DNA of 64,000 nucleotides from Clostridiales bacterium (GTDB lineage Bacteria; Bacillota; Clostridia; Christensenellales; Aristaeellaceae), in NCBI GenBank assembly GCA_012837965.1, contig DUQF01000022.1, positions 34,153 through 98,152 of the forward strand, written 5' to 3'. Made by a program: the position numbers and the translations under genes. Position 1 is the first letter of the stretch. Each line of letters starts with the position of its first letter. The notes under the pieces were generated by a model. The model was not told the DNA's origin. It was given only the letters and a program-made list of their open reading frames with translations, and did not search any database. Shown piece by piece: positions 50,442 to 61,000 of the stretch.

Positions 50442-52737
50442 GGAGCGTCAATTCCACATTCAGCGGCCGCTGTTTTGCCTGTGCGCCGCTTTTTCTTTAG
50501 GCGTCCTTTTTTATTGGACAGCGCCCAAAGCGTCCCTCATCCTGTTGCTTTTTGGGGCGGCTATGGCGGTTTTATGGCTGCTATTGTCGGTGCGGGAAAA
50601 GGCAGGGGCGGTGATTCCACTGTGTTTTTTATTGTTTTTTGGCGGCTACTTTCGCCCGTGTGTGAATAACCAAAACCTTCACATTGTGGAAGGTAAAATG
50701 AACATAATCGCCACCGTTTCAGGCGAGGCGTTTTTCAAAAATCGTGGAGTGCGTATGTATTTGACTGATATACGGGCGCAAAGCGAAACGGGCGAAGAAT
50801 ACCATTACGACAAGGCTTACTGGTCTTACACCCCAAAGGTGGGCGATACGTTTTTGCCTGTTGACGGCCAGCAAGTACAGTTTTCCGGCACAGTCTATGC
50901 TCCAAGGGGGCAAACCAACCCATACGGCTTTTCCTTTAAAAATTACTTGTTGGTGCGAAACTGCCGGGTGGGAATTTCAGGTATGCGGGATGAAACTTGG
51001 CTATCGCCTATCAAGGAAAAACCCGATGATGTGCGTATCACGTTACGGCAAAGCTTGTCAAATAAAATGGATGAACTTTTCTCAAAAAACGCCCACCTGC
51101 CGAAGGCTCTGCTTTTGGGTGAACGGGATGAGTTGGCAGACAATACCGTACAAGCGTTTAGAAAATCGGGGATAGCCCATATTTTGGCTATTTCCGGCCT
51201 GCATGTGAGCCTGCTTGCCGGTATGCTTTTATGGCTATTGAGCCGCTTTCATATCAAGCCCTCCCTGCGGTACTCGACTGTGGCGGCGTTTTTGTTGTTT
51301 TATTGTTGGTTTTTGTCTTTCTCGGCTTCGGTTGTGCGGGCGAGCATCATGTCGCTGGTGTTTTTTGCGGCAAAAAGCCTGAAAAAGCGCAGCGACACCC
51401 TAACCAATTGGGGGCTTGCCATGGCGGTTATTTTGCTTATCAAACCTGCTGAACTCTTAAATGTGGGCTTTCAGTTGTCTTTTTTGGCGACGCTTGGCAT
51501 CATTACCCTTGGGGACAGTTTCAATCATCTGCTGGACAGGATAAAAAACTATCGCTTGCGCAAGGCGCTTAGCGCCTATGCCATTACTTTGGCCGCTACG
51601 CTGATGACGCTGCCGGTAAGCATCAATACTTTTCATTTCTGGTCGCCTATTGGTCTACTGTATAGCCCCGTTGCCGTTTTTTTAGTGGGGCTTTTAATGC
51701 CCCTGTACATAGCGGTATGTCTTGTTAGCGCTTTCTTGCCACAGGTTGGGGTGGTTTTGGGACGGGGAGTAGACTTATTAACGGACGCTTTTTTGTTTTT
51801 AACGCAGAAGGCCGCTTCGGCCCCTTTTTCCACCTTGCGGCAAAGAGCTATTCCCGGCCTGTTATGCGTTCTGATACTGCTTACCTTTTTCTTTATTTCT
51901 CGCTATAGCCTGATACGCCGCAAGCTTAAAGCAGGGTTGCTTGTTGCAACAGGCCTTTTGGCGCTTTTGTATCCGCTCACTGACTATTTTACGCCTGTAA
52001 CTTTCTTGCAGCTGGACGTGGGAACAGCCGATTGCGCCGTTATCGAGGATGGGAAAGACACCTATGTTTTGGATACCGGACTTGACGGGCGTGAGCTGAG
52101 CGGCTATCTCCTATCAAGGGGGCGAAAGGTCACGGTCCTGATTTTGACGCACCTGCACAGCGATCATGCAGGCGGGGTGGCCGCATTGATGGAAAACGGC
52201 ATCCCTGTTGAAAAGATTTATCTGCCGCCTCAAACCTTCTATGAAGAAGAGGAAGAAAAAGCCATCCTTACCTTGCTTAACCAAAGCGACATTCCGCTTG
52301 TTTCTTTTTCCTATGGCGATGTGCTGGAGGGAAAGAGGGTTTCTTGTCGGGCGCTTTGGCCGCATAGCGATAAACTCTATCCCGGTGTGGATGAAAACGA
52401 ACATTCGTTGGTGACTTTATGGGATTTAGATGGAATCCGCCTCCTATCCATGGCCGATGTGGGCAGCCTATATGAAGGCTATTCCGTGGCTAGGGCGGAT
52501 ATTCTAAAGGCAGGCCACCACGGCGCAAAGCAGGGGACGAGCCAAGAATTTTTACAAGCGGTCAGTCCCGAGCTTGTGATTGTTCCCATCAGCCAAAGGG
52601 ACAGCGAGCGGGCAACGATGGTTGTCAGGCGGGCAGGTAACGAAAATGCTCTTTGCTATTTGACAGGCGATAAGGGAGCGGTTATTGTGAAGGTGCGGGA
52701 CGGTAAAGCATCCGTCATGACCTATTTGGAGGACTGA
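50410..52737 (+). CDS. comEC: DNA uptake channel protein ComEC/Rec2
   Basis: 775 residues. Forms the channel through which single-stranded DNA enters during transformation. N-terminal OB-like soluble domain between helices, the competence membrane domain around LLGERDELADNTVQAFRKSG and ILAISGLHVS, many helices to about residue 510, then a C-terminal MBL domain with LTHLHSDHAGG and GHHGAKQGTS. All three parts are intact. Start is taken as TTG at 50410 (AAGGT ahead), overlapping the previous gene by 32 bases; a GTG at 50434 is possible. Confidence 0.92.
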   Translation: MLLRACGSVYRERQFHIQRPLFCLCAAFSLGVLFYWTAPKASLILLLFGAAMAVLWLLLSVREKAGAVIPLCFLLFFGGYFRPCVNNQNLHIVEGKMNIIATVSGEAFFKNRGVRMYLTDIRAQSETGEEYHYDKAYWSYTPKVGDTFLPVDGQQVQFSGTVYAPRGQTNPYGFSFKNYLLVRNCRVGISGMRDETWLSPIKEKPDDVRITLRQSLSNKMDELFSKNAHLPKALLLGERDELADNTVQAFRKSGIAHILAISGLHVSLLAGMLLWLLSRFHIKPSLRYSTVAAFLLFYCWFLSFSASVVRASIMSLVFFAAKSLKKRSDTLTNWGLAMAVILLIKPAELLNVGFQLSFLATLGIITLGDSFNHLLDRIKNYRLRKALSAYAITLAATLMTLPVSINTFHFWSPIGLLYSPVAVFLVGLLMPLYIAVCLVSAFLPQVGVVLGRGVDLLTDAFLFLTQKAASAPFSTLRQRAIPGLLCVLILLTFFFISRYSLIRRKLKAGLLVATGLLALLYPLTDYFTPVTFLQLDVGTADCAVIEDGKDTYVLDTGLDGRELSGYLLSRGRKVTVLILTHLHSDHAGGVAALMENGIPVEKIYLPPQTFYEEEEEKAILTLLNQSDIPLVSFSYGDVLEGKRVSCRALWPHSDKLYPGVDENEHSLVTLWDLDGIRLLSMADVGSLYEGYSVARADILKAGHHGAKQGTSQEFLQAVSPELVIVPISQRDSERATMVVRRAGNENALCYLTGDKGAVIVKVRDGKASVMTYLED

Positions 52738-52739
52738 GC

Positions 52740-53741
52740 GTGGCCAAGGATTTTTTTACACAACTGAATCAAGGGGAAGCCCAAAAGCTGTACCTCTTGC
52801 ACGGGGAAGAGGAGTACCTGAAAGAAACGGCGCTGAGCGCTATCAGAAAAAAGGCGCTGTCGGGCGGTTTGCCTGAGATGAACGAAACCGTACTCATTGC
52901 GTCCAAGGCGGATGATATTATCGCCGCCTGTGAAACCCTACCTTTTATGAGCGAAAAACGGCTCATTATTGTGAAGGACAGTCCCCTTTTGCAAACGGGC
53001 CGTGAATCAGGGGGCGAAGATGGGCGCTTGGTGAGCTATCTTCAAAATATACCTTCCACCTGCTGTTTGGTGTTTTATCAAAAAGGCGTTGCCAACAAGA
53101 CTCGTAAACTCTACAAAGCTATCGACAAGTTAGGCGCTGTGTATGAATTTGTAACGCCTGATGAGCGGCTATTGGTCAAGTGGATTGCCAAGCAATTAAA
53201 CGGTTATCAAAAAATAATCACCGATGAAAACGCCCGCCGTCTGATTTTCATATCAGGCAAGGACATGCTGACCCTTCGCAATGAGATTTCAAAGCTCGTC
53301 GCCTATGCGGGGGAGGAAAGGGAAGTAACTGCTGAGGCTATCGAGAGTGTGGTCATTCCCTCCCTTGAATATCGGGTCTTTGACCTAAGCGACGCTGTTG
53401 TTCGGGGGGATGGGAAAAAGGCCGAAGAGCTGATGCAAGACATGCTCTACTCGGGCGAATCTCGGCTCGGGTTGCTTGCGCTTTTAACAAGGCAGGCAAG
53501 ACAAATGCTTATTGCCCGCTTGCTTCTTGACAGGGGCGAGGAAAGAGCGGTAGCGCAGAGCCTTGGTATCAGAGACTATGGGGCAAGGCGATTGCTTCAA
53601 TCGGTGCGAAACAGGTCGGCCGATACCTGTAAAAAGGCTTACTGCGCCTGCATCGATACGGAGTTTTCCGTGAAATCGGGGCTGATGCAGGAGGAAGGAG
53701 CCCTTGAAAAAACCGTGTATGAATTGCTGGAGCTGAAATAA
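52740..53741 (+). CDS. holA: DNA polymerase III delta subunit
   Basis: 333 residues. Opens the sliding clamp as part of the clamp loader. Family features: LYLLHGEEEYLKETAL at the start, FMSEKRLIIVKDSP, VKWIAKQLNGY, and the C-terminal SGLMQEEGALEKTVYELL. The AAA+ Walker motif is naturally absent in delta. GTG start with GGAGG 7 bases ahead, 2 bases past comEC; the comEC-holA pairing is standard in Firmicutes. Confidence 0.93.
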   Translation: MAKDFFTQLNQGEAQKLYLLHGEEEYLKETALSAIRKKALSGGLPEMNETVLIASKADDIIAACETLPFMSEKRLIIVKDSPLLQTGRESGGEDGRLVSYLQNIPSTCCLVFYQKGVANKTRKLYKAIDKLGAVYEFVTPDERLLVKWIAKQLNGYQKIITDENARRLIFISGKDMLTLRNEISKLVAYAGEEREVTAEAIESVVIPSLEYRVFDLSDAVVRGDGKKAEELMQDMLYSGESRLGLLALLTRQARQMLIARLLLDRGEERAVAQSLGIRDYGARRLLQSVRNRSADTCKKAYCACIDTEFSVKSGLMQEEGALEKTVYELLELK

Positions 53742-54454
53742 TGCTTGCGACATTGCGCAGCCTTTTTGATGAGGCGGGACTTGGTTTGAGCCAAGAAATA
53801 GTTCTTAAAATTGCCCGTTACCACGATTTGTTACTTGACTGGAACCAGCGCATGGATTTAACCAATGTATCGCCTGAAGACATTCCCGTGCGCCATTACC
53901 TGGACAGCCTCCTTCCCTTAAAGGAGGCGGGTCTGTTTCCTGCCGGGGCTAAAATAATCGACGTGGGGACAGGCGCAGGTTTTCCAGGACTGATGCTTGC
54001 CATCGCCCGAGGCGATATGCAGGTGACGCTGCTTGACTCCCTTAAAAAGCGCTGTGACTTTTTGCTGGAATGTAAATGGATTCTTGCCCTTCCCAATGTC
54101 ACAATCCTTCACGTTAGAGCGGAAGATGCCGCAAGGGATAACTTGCGGGAAACCTTTGACCGAGCGGTTGCCCGAGCGGTGGCGCCGATGAACGTGCTGG
54201 CGGAATATCTTTTGCCTTTTGTCAAGGTGGGCGGCTTTGCGCTTTGCTGGAAAGGGCCAAAGGTGTTTGAGGAAATGGAAGAAGGGGCAAGGGCTTGCCA
54301 ATTATTGGGCGGCGAAATACAAACCCCTATCTTTATGCCTTTGAAGGGTGAAGAGCACTATATTGTCCCCATTGCCAAAGTCGAAGAAACGCCAAAAAAA
54401 TATCCTCGCAAGGCGGGGCGGCCATCGAAAAATCCATTAGGGCAGGCCGATTAG
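53741..54454 (+). CDS. rsmG: 16S rRNA (guanine-527-N7)-methyltransferase
   Basis: 237 residues. Methylates G527 of 16S rRNA; loss gives low-level streptomycin resistance in several bacteria. N-terminal YHDLLLDWNQRMDLTNV, HYLDSL, SAM site IIDVGTGAGFPGLMLAI. Start overlaps the holA stop (TAATG). The C-terminus RKAGRPSKNPL is typical. It is usually next to gid/parA, but here ends a comEC-holA run. Confidence 0.93.
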   Translation: MLATLRSLFDEAGLGLSQEIVLKIARYHDLLLDWNQRMDLTNVSPEDIPVRHYLDSLLPLKEAGLFPAGAKIIDVGTGAGFPGLMLAIARGDMQVTLLDSLKKRCDFLLECKWILALPNVTILHVRAEDAARDNLRETFDRAVARAVAPMNVLAEYLLPFVKVGGFALCWKGPKVFEEMEEGARACQLLGGEIQTPIFMPLKGEEHYIVPIAKVEETPKKYPRKAGRPSKNPLGQAD

Positions 54455-54477
54455 CGGCCTACCCATTATTTTTTATT
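54440..54477 (+). terminator. Terminator of rsmG, shared between convergent genes
   Basis: GGGCAGGCCG and CGGCCTACCC form a stem (one mismatch) around the rsmG stop, followed by ATTATTTTTTATTG on the plus strand. It also lies at the end of the convergent dnaI gene. Confidence 0.8.
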
Positions 54478-55444
54478 GATTATTTCTTTTGCGCAGGTCG
54501 TCGCCCAAGAACTCTGTTTTTTCGCACACGCTTTCATCAAACAGGCGGGAGGTGATGCGCTCGGTGTAGCGGCCTTGTAGCTCGGTGAGGCTTAGGTTGG
54601 TTGAAAAAACGGTGGGTTTTTTCAGCGTGAAGCGCTCATCAATCAGGGCGAAAAACTGCTCAATGGTAATGTTTTTCAGCAGCGGCTCGGTGCCAAGGTC
54701 GTCGATTAAGAGAACGTCGGCATTGGTTACCATGTACATGCCGTCCTCATCGCCTTGGGAAAAATAGTCCCTGCGAATAAGGTTTAAGAGCCTGTTGGCC
54801 GTAATCATCAGTGCAGACAGGTTCTTTTCCTTGGCGCGCTTGGCAATGCATTGCATGAGAAAGGTTTTGCCAAGGCCGGTTTTGCCGTAAAAAAGCTGAT
54901 GAGGTACGGGCGGCGCAGGTAAGGCATCCGCATAGCGCTCCAAGCGGTTACGCAAAGTCACCATCAATTTTTGCTGGGAAATGCCAAGTCCCGGCAAGGG
55001 ATGGGTGTAGAACACATTTTCATCAAAGGTTTCAAAGCTTTGCAGGGTATCGGGCATCTGGTACTGCTGAGCAACCAAGGCTTCATAAGTCTTTTTCACG
55101 CAGGGGCAGAGCTCTTTTAACTTTTCGCCCACATAGCCGCTATCTTCGCATAGCTTGCAAGTGAATTGGGGGTCAAGATAGTTGTCCGGATAGCCAAGAG
55201 CCTTTAGCTCCTTTTCGATAGCCTCAGAGCGCTGCTTGGTTTCTTCAAGGAGGTTGGGCGAAACCTCGCTTGAAAAGGCAGAGCGTACTACCGACAGGAT
55301 GGCCTCCCGTCGCTGGTGAAAGAGCTCCGCAATCTTGGGTGATTTTTGAAAGACTTCCTCCTGCCGCACGTTTTCCTTTTGGCGGTTAAGGGGCTGTTGT
55401 TCCCTGCAGCGGTTGATGGCTTCTTTTAATATGGCTTGATTCAT
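54473..55444 (-). CDS. dnaI: Helicase loader DnaI/DnaC-like ATPase
   Basis: 323 residues. Loads the replicative helicase DnaC/DnaB. N-terminal part with a zinc-binding Cys set CKLCEDSG and LCPCVK, then an AAA+ domain with Walker A YGKTGLGKTFL (about 186-196), Walker B VLLIDDLG and sensor FSTNLSL. Start overlaps the dnaD stop (ATGA). In Bacillus DnaI pairs with DnaB, here the DnaD-domain protein upstream takes that place. The symbol is by family, not proved. Confidence 0.85.
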   Translation of the reverse strand: MNQAILKEAINRCREQQPLNRQKENVRQEEVFQKSPKIAELFHQRREAILSVVRSAFSSEVSPNLLEETKQRSEAIEKELKALGYPDNYLDPQFTCKLCEDSGYVGEKLKELCPCVKKTYEALVAQQYQMPDTLQSFETFDENVFYTHPLPGLGISQQKLMVTLRNRLERYADALPAPPVPHQLFYGKTGLGKTFLMQCIAKRAKEKNLSALMITANRLLNLIRRDYFSQGDEDGMYMVTNADVLLIDDLGTEPLLKNITIEQFFALIDERFTLKKPTVFSTNLSLTELQGRYTERITSRLFDESVCEKTEFLGDDLRKRNNQ

Positions 55445-56880
55445 TCTTGCTCCAATGCCTCCCTTAGTGCCTTGCTCATGCCGCCTGACAGCTCCTCCTC
55501 GGTATAGCTGCGCTGGGTAAAGTTTTGAGCGGGCAGCTTGTCTTTAGAAGCGGGGGCGGACGTTTTCAATTGCGCCTGCTCGGGCGTTGACACGCCTTCC
55601 TGCTGCCAGGATTGAAGTATTTTGGATATATACGGGCGGAAAGCCTTGGCGCCCCGTGACTTTTCTGCGGCAATGAGCAGCATGTTATCGGAAAAGATTG
55701 TTTGCCATTGACGTAGCCAGTTGAGGTCATCATCGCTGATGGAGCCTTTTTGGCCGGCGGCGTCCAGCAGCTTTCGCATGACAGGCAAAAGTTCTTGACG
55801 CTTTTTGAGGAAAGCGCTCAAGTCCTTTTCATTTTGGATGCCCATTTTCTGCCAGGATTGAAGCAGTCCCGGCAAGTCTTCCAGCACCAGTTTGCGGTTT
55901 TTAATTTCTTTCGCACCAAGCAGCACCATGCCTTTGGAAAAGGCTTCCACCAAGTTTTGGTAGGTGGTAGCCAAGGTTTGGGGCGCAATACGCAGACCTA
56001 AACGGCGGGTAAATTCCTTGACCTCCTCAAGCTGTGCGCTTTCCTGCTTGATTTGGGCTTTAACGCTTTCCGACCCCTGCCTGCGGTTTTTGATGCCCTC
56101 TAATATGGAGTTGAGGTAACCAAAGGAAGGGTTAACTGCCTTAACTGTTTCCTGGCAGGCGTCCAGAATATCTTTCTGGGAAAAGCCCCAGTCATCCACC
56201 CATTTTTTGTACAGGTTCATTTCATCCTCGGTGGGCTGACGGCCGTAGCGGGTAAAGCGGCGCACGACCTGACGGGCGCCCTCACGGATGCGCTTGTCAT
56301 GGCCAAGGAAGCTTTCGGCGTCTTCAGGCGTTTTCACGCCCGCTTCTTTCATGGCGATGGCAATTTCCTGCGCCCTGTTAAAGGAAAAGGCGGCGGGCAA
56401 AGTATCCCTGCAGTAGGCCAACAGCATTAAAACGATGCTGGGGTCCAGCTTTAAATCTACAATCCAATCGTATGCCTTAGAAATTTCCGCCGGACGCACC
56501 TTGCGCCTTTCCCCGAAAATAGCGTAAACGTCCTGGGTAAAGCGTACATAGTCTTCATCATAGGCGCTTGATTGGTCGCCTGATATCATGCGGAAAAGCA
56601 GGGACGAAAGCGTATAGGTGGGTGGGTTCTGCGACTGCCTTTGCAGTACCCCCCGACGCTCCCAGTAGTTAAGCGCCTGCTTGACTGTGCCTACTTCCAA
56701 GTGCAGGGCCTCGGCCAAGTCTTCCGGGTAGTGGATAGCGCTTTCCCGTCCCGATAAATATACACAATACAAATACACCTTGACCTGATCGCCGCTTGCG
56801 TCGGCCAGGTATTCGGTGAAAAAAAGGTTTTCAATGCAGGTAACGCCAAATTCGCCTGCTTTTTTATCTAATGCGAACAT
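55441..56880 (-). CDS. DnaD-domain replication initiation protein
   Basis: 479 residues. N-terminal winged-helix part (about 30-110, with AEALHLEVGTVKQALNYWERRGVL) and a DnaD/DnaB domain with KWVDDWGFSQKDILDACQ and NPSFGYLNSILEGI (about 225-265), the YxxxIxxxW-type motif that binds single-stranded DNA; two further DnaD-like helical repeats follow (SILQSWQQEGVS). It acts in helicase loading at oriC or restart. Long linkers rich in Gln/Ser precede the last motif. It overlaps dnaI and lies 16 bases after the sigma factor, with only a weak ribosome site. Confidence 0.85.
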   Translation of the reverse strand: MFALDKKAGEFGVTCIENLFFTEYLADASGDQVKVYLYCVYLSGRESAIHYPEDLAEALHLEVGTVKQALNYWERRGVLQRQSQNPPTYTLSSLLFRMISGDQSSAYDEDYVRFTQDVYAIFGERRKVRPAEISKAYDWIVDLKLDPSIVLMLLAYCRDTLPAAFSFNRAQEIAIAMKEAGVKTPEDAESFLGHDKRIREGARQVVRRFTRYGRQPTEDEMNLYKKWVDDWGFSQKDILDACQETVKAVNPSFGYLNSILEGIKNRRQGSESVKAQIKQESAQLEEVKEFTRRLGLRIAPQTLATTYQNLVEAFSKGMVLLGAKEIKNRKLVLEDLPGLLQSWQKMGIQNEKDLSAFLKKRQELLPVMRKLLDAAGQKGSISDDDLNWLRQWQTIFSDNMLLIAAEKSRGAKAFRPYISKILQSWQQEGVSTPEQAQLKTSAPASKDKLPAQNFTQRSYTEEELSGGMSKALREALEQE

Positions 56881-56896
56881 TCAACCATCCCGTTTC

Positions 56897-57625
56897 TTAG
56901 TATCTGAGCATTTCTTGTTTAAGGGAGGAGAGTACCCGCCTTTGCATGCGGCTGACCTGCATTTGCGTCATGCCGAAAACATTGGCGATTTCGCTTTGAG
57001 TCATATTATCCCGATAGCGCATTTTCAGCAAACTTTTTTCCTGGTCGTTTAAGATGCGCATGGCCTTTTTAAGGTCCTCATGCATTTCAAAGCCTTCAAA
57101 CTGGGAATCATCTGCGCCCACCTTGTCATAGGCAAAGGTGCCGTCTTCAGACGGCATATCAAGGGAGGTGACGGTGGTTTTTTGCCGCATCCTCTGTACG
57201 TCCAGTACCTGATCCACCGACCAGTCCAAGTGATTGGCCAGCTCCTGAATGGATGGCTCTCGGTGCAGGTTACGGGTGAGCTCCTCGTTGGCCCTGTCCA
57301 TTTTGATGCCCTGCTCTCTAAGGCCACGGGGCGAGCGGAGGATTTGCGCCTTGTCCCTGATGTAGTTGCGCACCTTGCCGGTCATGGTGGGCGTGACAAA
57401 GGTGGTAAATCGAAGGCCACGCTTGGGGTCAAAGCGCTGCAGGGCTTCGACCAGCGCCATGGCTGCCACCTGCCTTAAGTCTTCCACTTCGATGCCACGA
57501 CCGGCAAAACGGGCCGCAATCACCTGTGTCAATGGCAGGGCAGCCTCAACTGCTGCCTCCATGTTTTCGGGCGAATTGTCAAGGGCATAGGCCATGGCCG
57601 TGTCGTGGATCAAGTCAGCATTCAT
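56897..57625 (-). CDS. Sigma-70 family factor of the SigB/SigF/SigG group
   Basis: 242 residues. Region 2 with DLRQVAAMALVEALQRFD and RFTTFVTPTMTGKVRNYIRD, region 3 (REPSIQELANHLDWSVDQV), region 4 helix-turn-helix MTQSEIANVFGMTQMQVSRM. This is the group of general-stress and forespore sigma factors that are held by an anti-sigma switch. The upstream gene encodes a RsbW-like partner overlapping by 11 bases, so the pair is co-made. There is no SpoIIAA/RsbV gene. Placement between dnaE and dnaD is unexpected; which regulon it serves cannot be told. Confidence 0.85.
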   Translation of the reverse strand: MNADLIHDTAMAYALDNSPENMEAAVEAALPLTQVIAARFAGRGIEVEDLRQVAAMALVEALQRFDPKRGLRFTTFVTPTMTGKVRNYIRDKAQILRSPRGLREQGIKMDRANEELTRNLHREPSIQELANHLDWSVDQVLDVQRMRQKTTVTSLDMPSEDGTFAYDKVGADDSQFEGFEMHEDLKKAMRILNDQEKSLLKMRYRDNMTQSEIANVFGMTQMQVSRMQRRVLSSLKQEMLRY

Positions 57626-58007
57626 AGCGCAAACCGCACAGCGGCAGGGACATTACTACGGTATGAACGCCGCAGCCGTCTCCCTCCAAGTTTATTTCGG
57701 CCACCAGGGAGCCGATGACCAGGCGTGAAGTTTCAGGGTCCAGGGGCTTGCAGTCCTGTCCCGTTTTTGAGCGTTTGCCAAAAAGGCTGATACTGAGCGC
57801 ATTTTCAAGGGGCGTGCACACCATGGTGATGGATTCCAGCGCCAACCTTTGATTGGTTAGAAGATCAAAGGACTCATCAATGGCGATGCGCAGATCGTCG
57901 ATTAAATCAAGGGAAAGTCCTGCCAAGGCGCCGGCTGCGGCAGCCGTGGTACGCAGAACCAAGCTCCATTTTTTCTCGGCGGGGACGGTTAGTGTACTTG
58001 CATTCAT
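57615..58007 (-). CDS. RsbW/SpoIIAB-like anti-sigma factor, degenerate ATP site
   Basis: 130 residues, GHKL fold. The helix LIDDLRIAIDESFDLLTN (about 36-52) corresponds to the N-box of RsbW (E-A-x-x-N). The following G1 (DxGxG) and G2 boxes are not recognisable, so kinase activity is doubtful. Its overlap with the sigma gene and its start in the dnaE stop (ATGA) indicate a coupled set. By family it would hold the sigma factor inactive by direct binding. Confidence 0.75.
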   Translation of the reverse strand: MNASTLTVPAEKKWSLVLRTTAAAAGALAGLSLDLIDDLRIAIDESFDLLTNQRLALESITMVCTPLENALSISLFGKRSKTGQDCKPLDPETSRLVIGSLVAEINLEGDGCGVHTVVMSLPLCGLRYEC

Positions 58008-61000
58008 TTTTTTGAAACCACCTTTATCTTATCCTGTTCAAGCAGGCTTGCCAGCCTTTTTGATGCTTCTTCTCCACTTTCACACCACCATTCCTGGGGG
58101 CTAAGCACAGTTTTATTGTCTTTGGCAAAGTAGAGATACACGGGTATTGTACCCGGAAGGGTCTTGAGTATGCTTTCAATCTGGGGTATTTGCTCTTCTG
58201 TAAGGGATAGAAAAAGCTTTTCTTTGGCCTGATTTGCCTTGACGGTGATGGGAACTTCTTCTGTTTCTTGCGCTTCTTCCGTTTTTTCTTCGGCCTGCTC
58301 CTTTTCATCCCTTTCAAGCAGGCTAAGCGATTCCAAGATAATTTTGGGCTCCTCATCCTCCCTAATGGACAGGCGGCCGCTTATTTTTACCACCTGCCCC
58401 TCACGAATCAGAGCTTGGTAGTTTTCATACACCCTGGGAAAGAGGATGCACTCGACTTGGCCTGTTAGGTCTTCGACCGTCAAAAAGCCCATCATACTGC
58501 CTGATCTTGTGGCCTTGGGGCGAAGGGTTTGCACCACGCCGCCCAAAGTTACCTTTTGCCCGTCGTGGGCGATGCCGCTCTCATCCTCCTCCTTGATTTC
58601 TTCTAAAACCACGGTGGAAAAGGGGCAGCGAGTTAAGGCCTTTGCGTATTCATCCAAGGGATGGCCGGAAATGTACACGCCCGTCACTTCCTTTTCCATG
58701 GACAGCTTTTGCGCATGGCTAAGCTCGGGCAGTTTGGGCAAAGGCTCTTCCTTCATGGCGGGGGCGCCTTGGGCCAAGTCGAACAGGGACATTTGTCCGG
58801 CCACGTTGTTTCGGCGCTTCTTGGCGTTTTGGTCCATGAGGTCTTCATAAATGGCCATTAGCTGGCTGCGGAATGCCCCCAAGTTGTCAAAGGCGCCGCA
58901 CATAATCAGGCCTTCAACCGCTCGTTTGTTGACGTACTCGCTGTTCACTCGCCGGCAAAAGTCTTGCGGGGACTGGTAAGGGCCGTTTTTCTTCCGCTCT
59001 ATTTCAATGGCTTCCACCGCCTTTTCGCCCAGCCCTTTTACGGCGGCAAGCCCAAAGCGGATGCCTTTTTCGCCCTCAACCTTTTCAACCGTAAACTTGC
59101 CCGATGACAGGTTGATGCTCGGCGGCAGCGCCTTGATATCGTGGCTGCGGCAGTAGTGAATGTAGCCAGCAATTTTGGTGGCGTTGCTCATCATACTGGA
59201 CATGGTAGCCGCCATCAATTCTGCCGGGTAATGGCACTTCAGGTAAGCGGTCTGCACGGCAAGCACCGCATAGGCGGCGGCGTGCGACTTGTTAAAAGCA
59301 TAGGAGGCAAAGGAGCTCATCTCGTCAAATATCTGGCGGGCAGCCTCAACCGTCACCCCACGGTTCACGGCCCCGGGCACGTTTTCTTTGGGCAAGCCGT
59401 AGATAAAGTTATGCCGCTCCTGCTCCATGACGTCATGCTTTTTTTTGCTCATTGCGCGGCGCACAAGGTCGCTGCGGCCAAGGGAGTAGCCCGCCAAGTC
59501 CCGCACAATTTGCATGACCTGCTCTTGGTACACAATGCAGCCGTGGGTCACAGACAGGATGGGCTCAAGCTGGGGCGTAATGTAGCGGATGGAAGAAGGG
59601 TCTTTCTTACCGGCGATATAGCGGGGGATGGAGTCCATGGGGCCGGGGCGGTACAGCGATATAGCGGCGATAATGTCTTCAAAGTTTTCAGGCTGCATGG
59701 CGGTTAGGAATGAGCGCATGCCGCCCGATTCAAGCTGGAACACGCCGTCGGTTTGCCCTGACGAAATCATTTGGTAGGTGGCGGCATCGTCAAGCGGGAT
59801 ATCGTCGATACTAAGCTCCACGCCATTTTCTTTCATCAAATCAAGGCAGTCCCGCAGTACCGTTAAGGTGCGCAGCCCCAAAAAGTCCATTTTAAGCAGG
59901 CCCAATTTTTCAAGGTCGCCCATGGGGTATTGGGTGGTAATGACATCGTCATTGGTTTGAAGGGGCAGGTAGTCAGTGCAGGGGCGGTTGGTAATCAACA
60001 CCCCGGCGGCATGCGTACCTGCGTGGCGGGGCATGCCTTCAAGCAGCAGGGCGGTATCAATCAGCCGCTTTACCCGCTCGTCGTTTTGGTAGGCTGCTCC
60101 CAATTCCCTATTGATTTGCAAGGCTTTGTTCAGCGTAATGCCCAGCTCCATCGGCACCATTTTGGCGATGGCGTCTGTCTCCTGGTAGCTGTAGCCAAGC
60201 ACCCTTCCCACGTCCCGTATAACGCCACGGGCGGCCATGGTGCAAAAGGTGATTATCTGCGCCACGTGGTCTGAGCCATATCTTCGGGCCACATAGTCGA
60301 TCACTTCTTGGCGGCGCTCGTAGCAAAAGTCTACGTCGATGTCGGGCAGGGTGATGCGCTCGGGGTTTAAGAAGCGCTCAAACAGCAGGTTGTATTTTAA
60401 AGGGTCAAGCAGCGTAATGTTCAGGCAATAAGCCACTATGCTGCCGGCCCCAGAACCTCTGCCGGGGCCGACGATGATGCCATTATCCTTGGCGTACTTG
60501 ATAAAATCCCAGACGATTAAAAAGTAATCGACATAGCCCATTTCCTCAATGACGCTCAGCTCATAGTTTAGGCGTTCCTTGGCGATCTCATTATCAGCCG
60601 CATACCTTTCATTAAAGCCTTCAAGGCATAGCCGCCTTAAATATTCGGCCGCCGTTTCGTCCGTTTCAATGGGAAAGCGGGGGAGGTGCACGCTGCCAAA
60701 ATCGAAGGTCACCTTGCAGCGCATGGCAATTTCGTGCGACCTGTGTACCGCATCCTGCCAGTCGGGGAAAAGGCGCAGCATTTCCTCTTCGGACTTCACG
60801 TATATTTGGTCGGTTTCCATGCGCATGCGGTTTTCATCGTCCAGGGTTTTGCCGGTTTGGATGCACATGAGCACTTCCTGGGCGGCCGCATCCTCTTTTT
60901 CAATGTAGTGGCAGTCGTTGGTGGCCACCATAGGGATGCCCGTTTTTTCGGATAGAGCTACAAGGCGGGGGAGAAGCAGCTTTTCTTCCCTGAGGCCATG

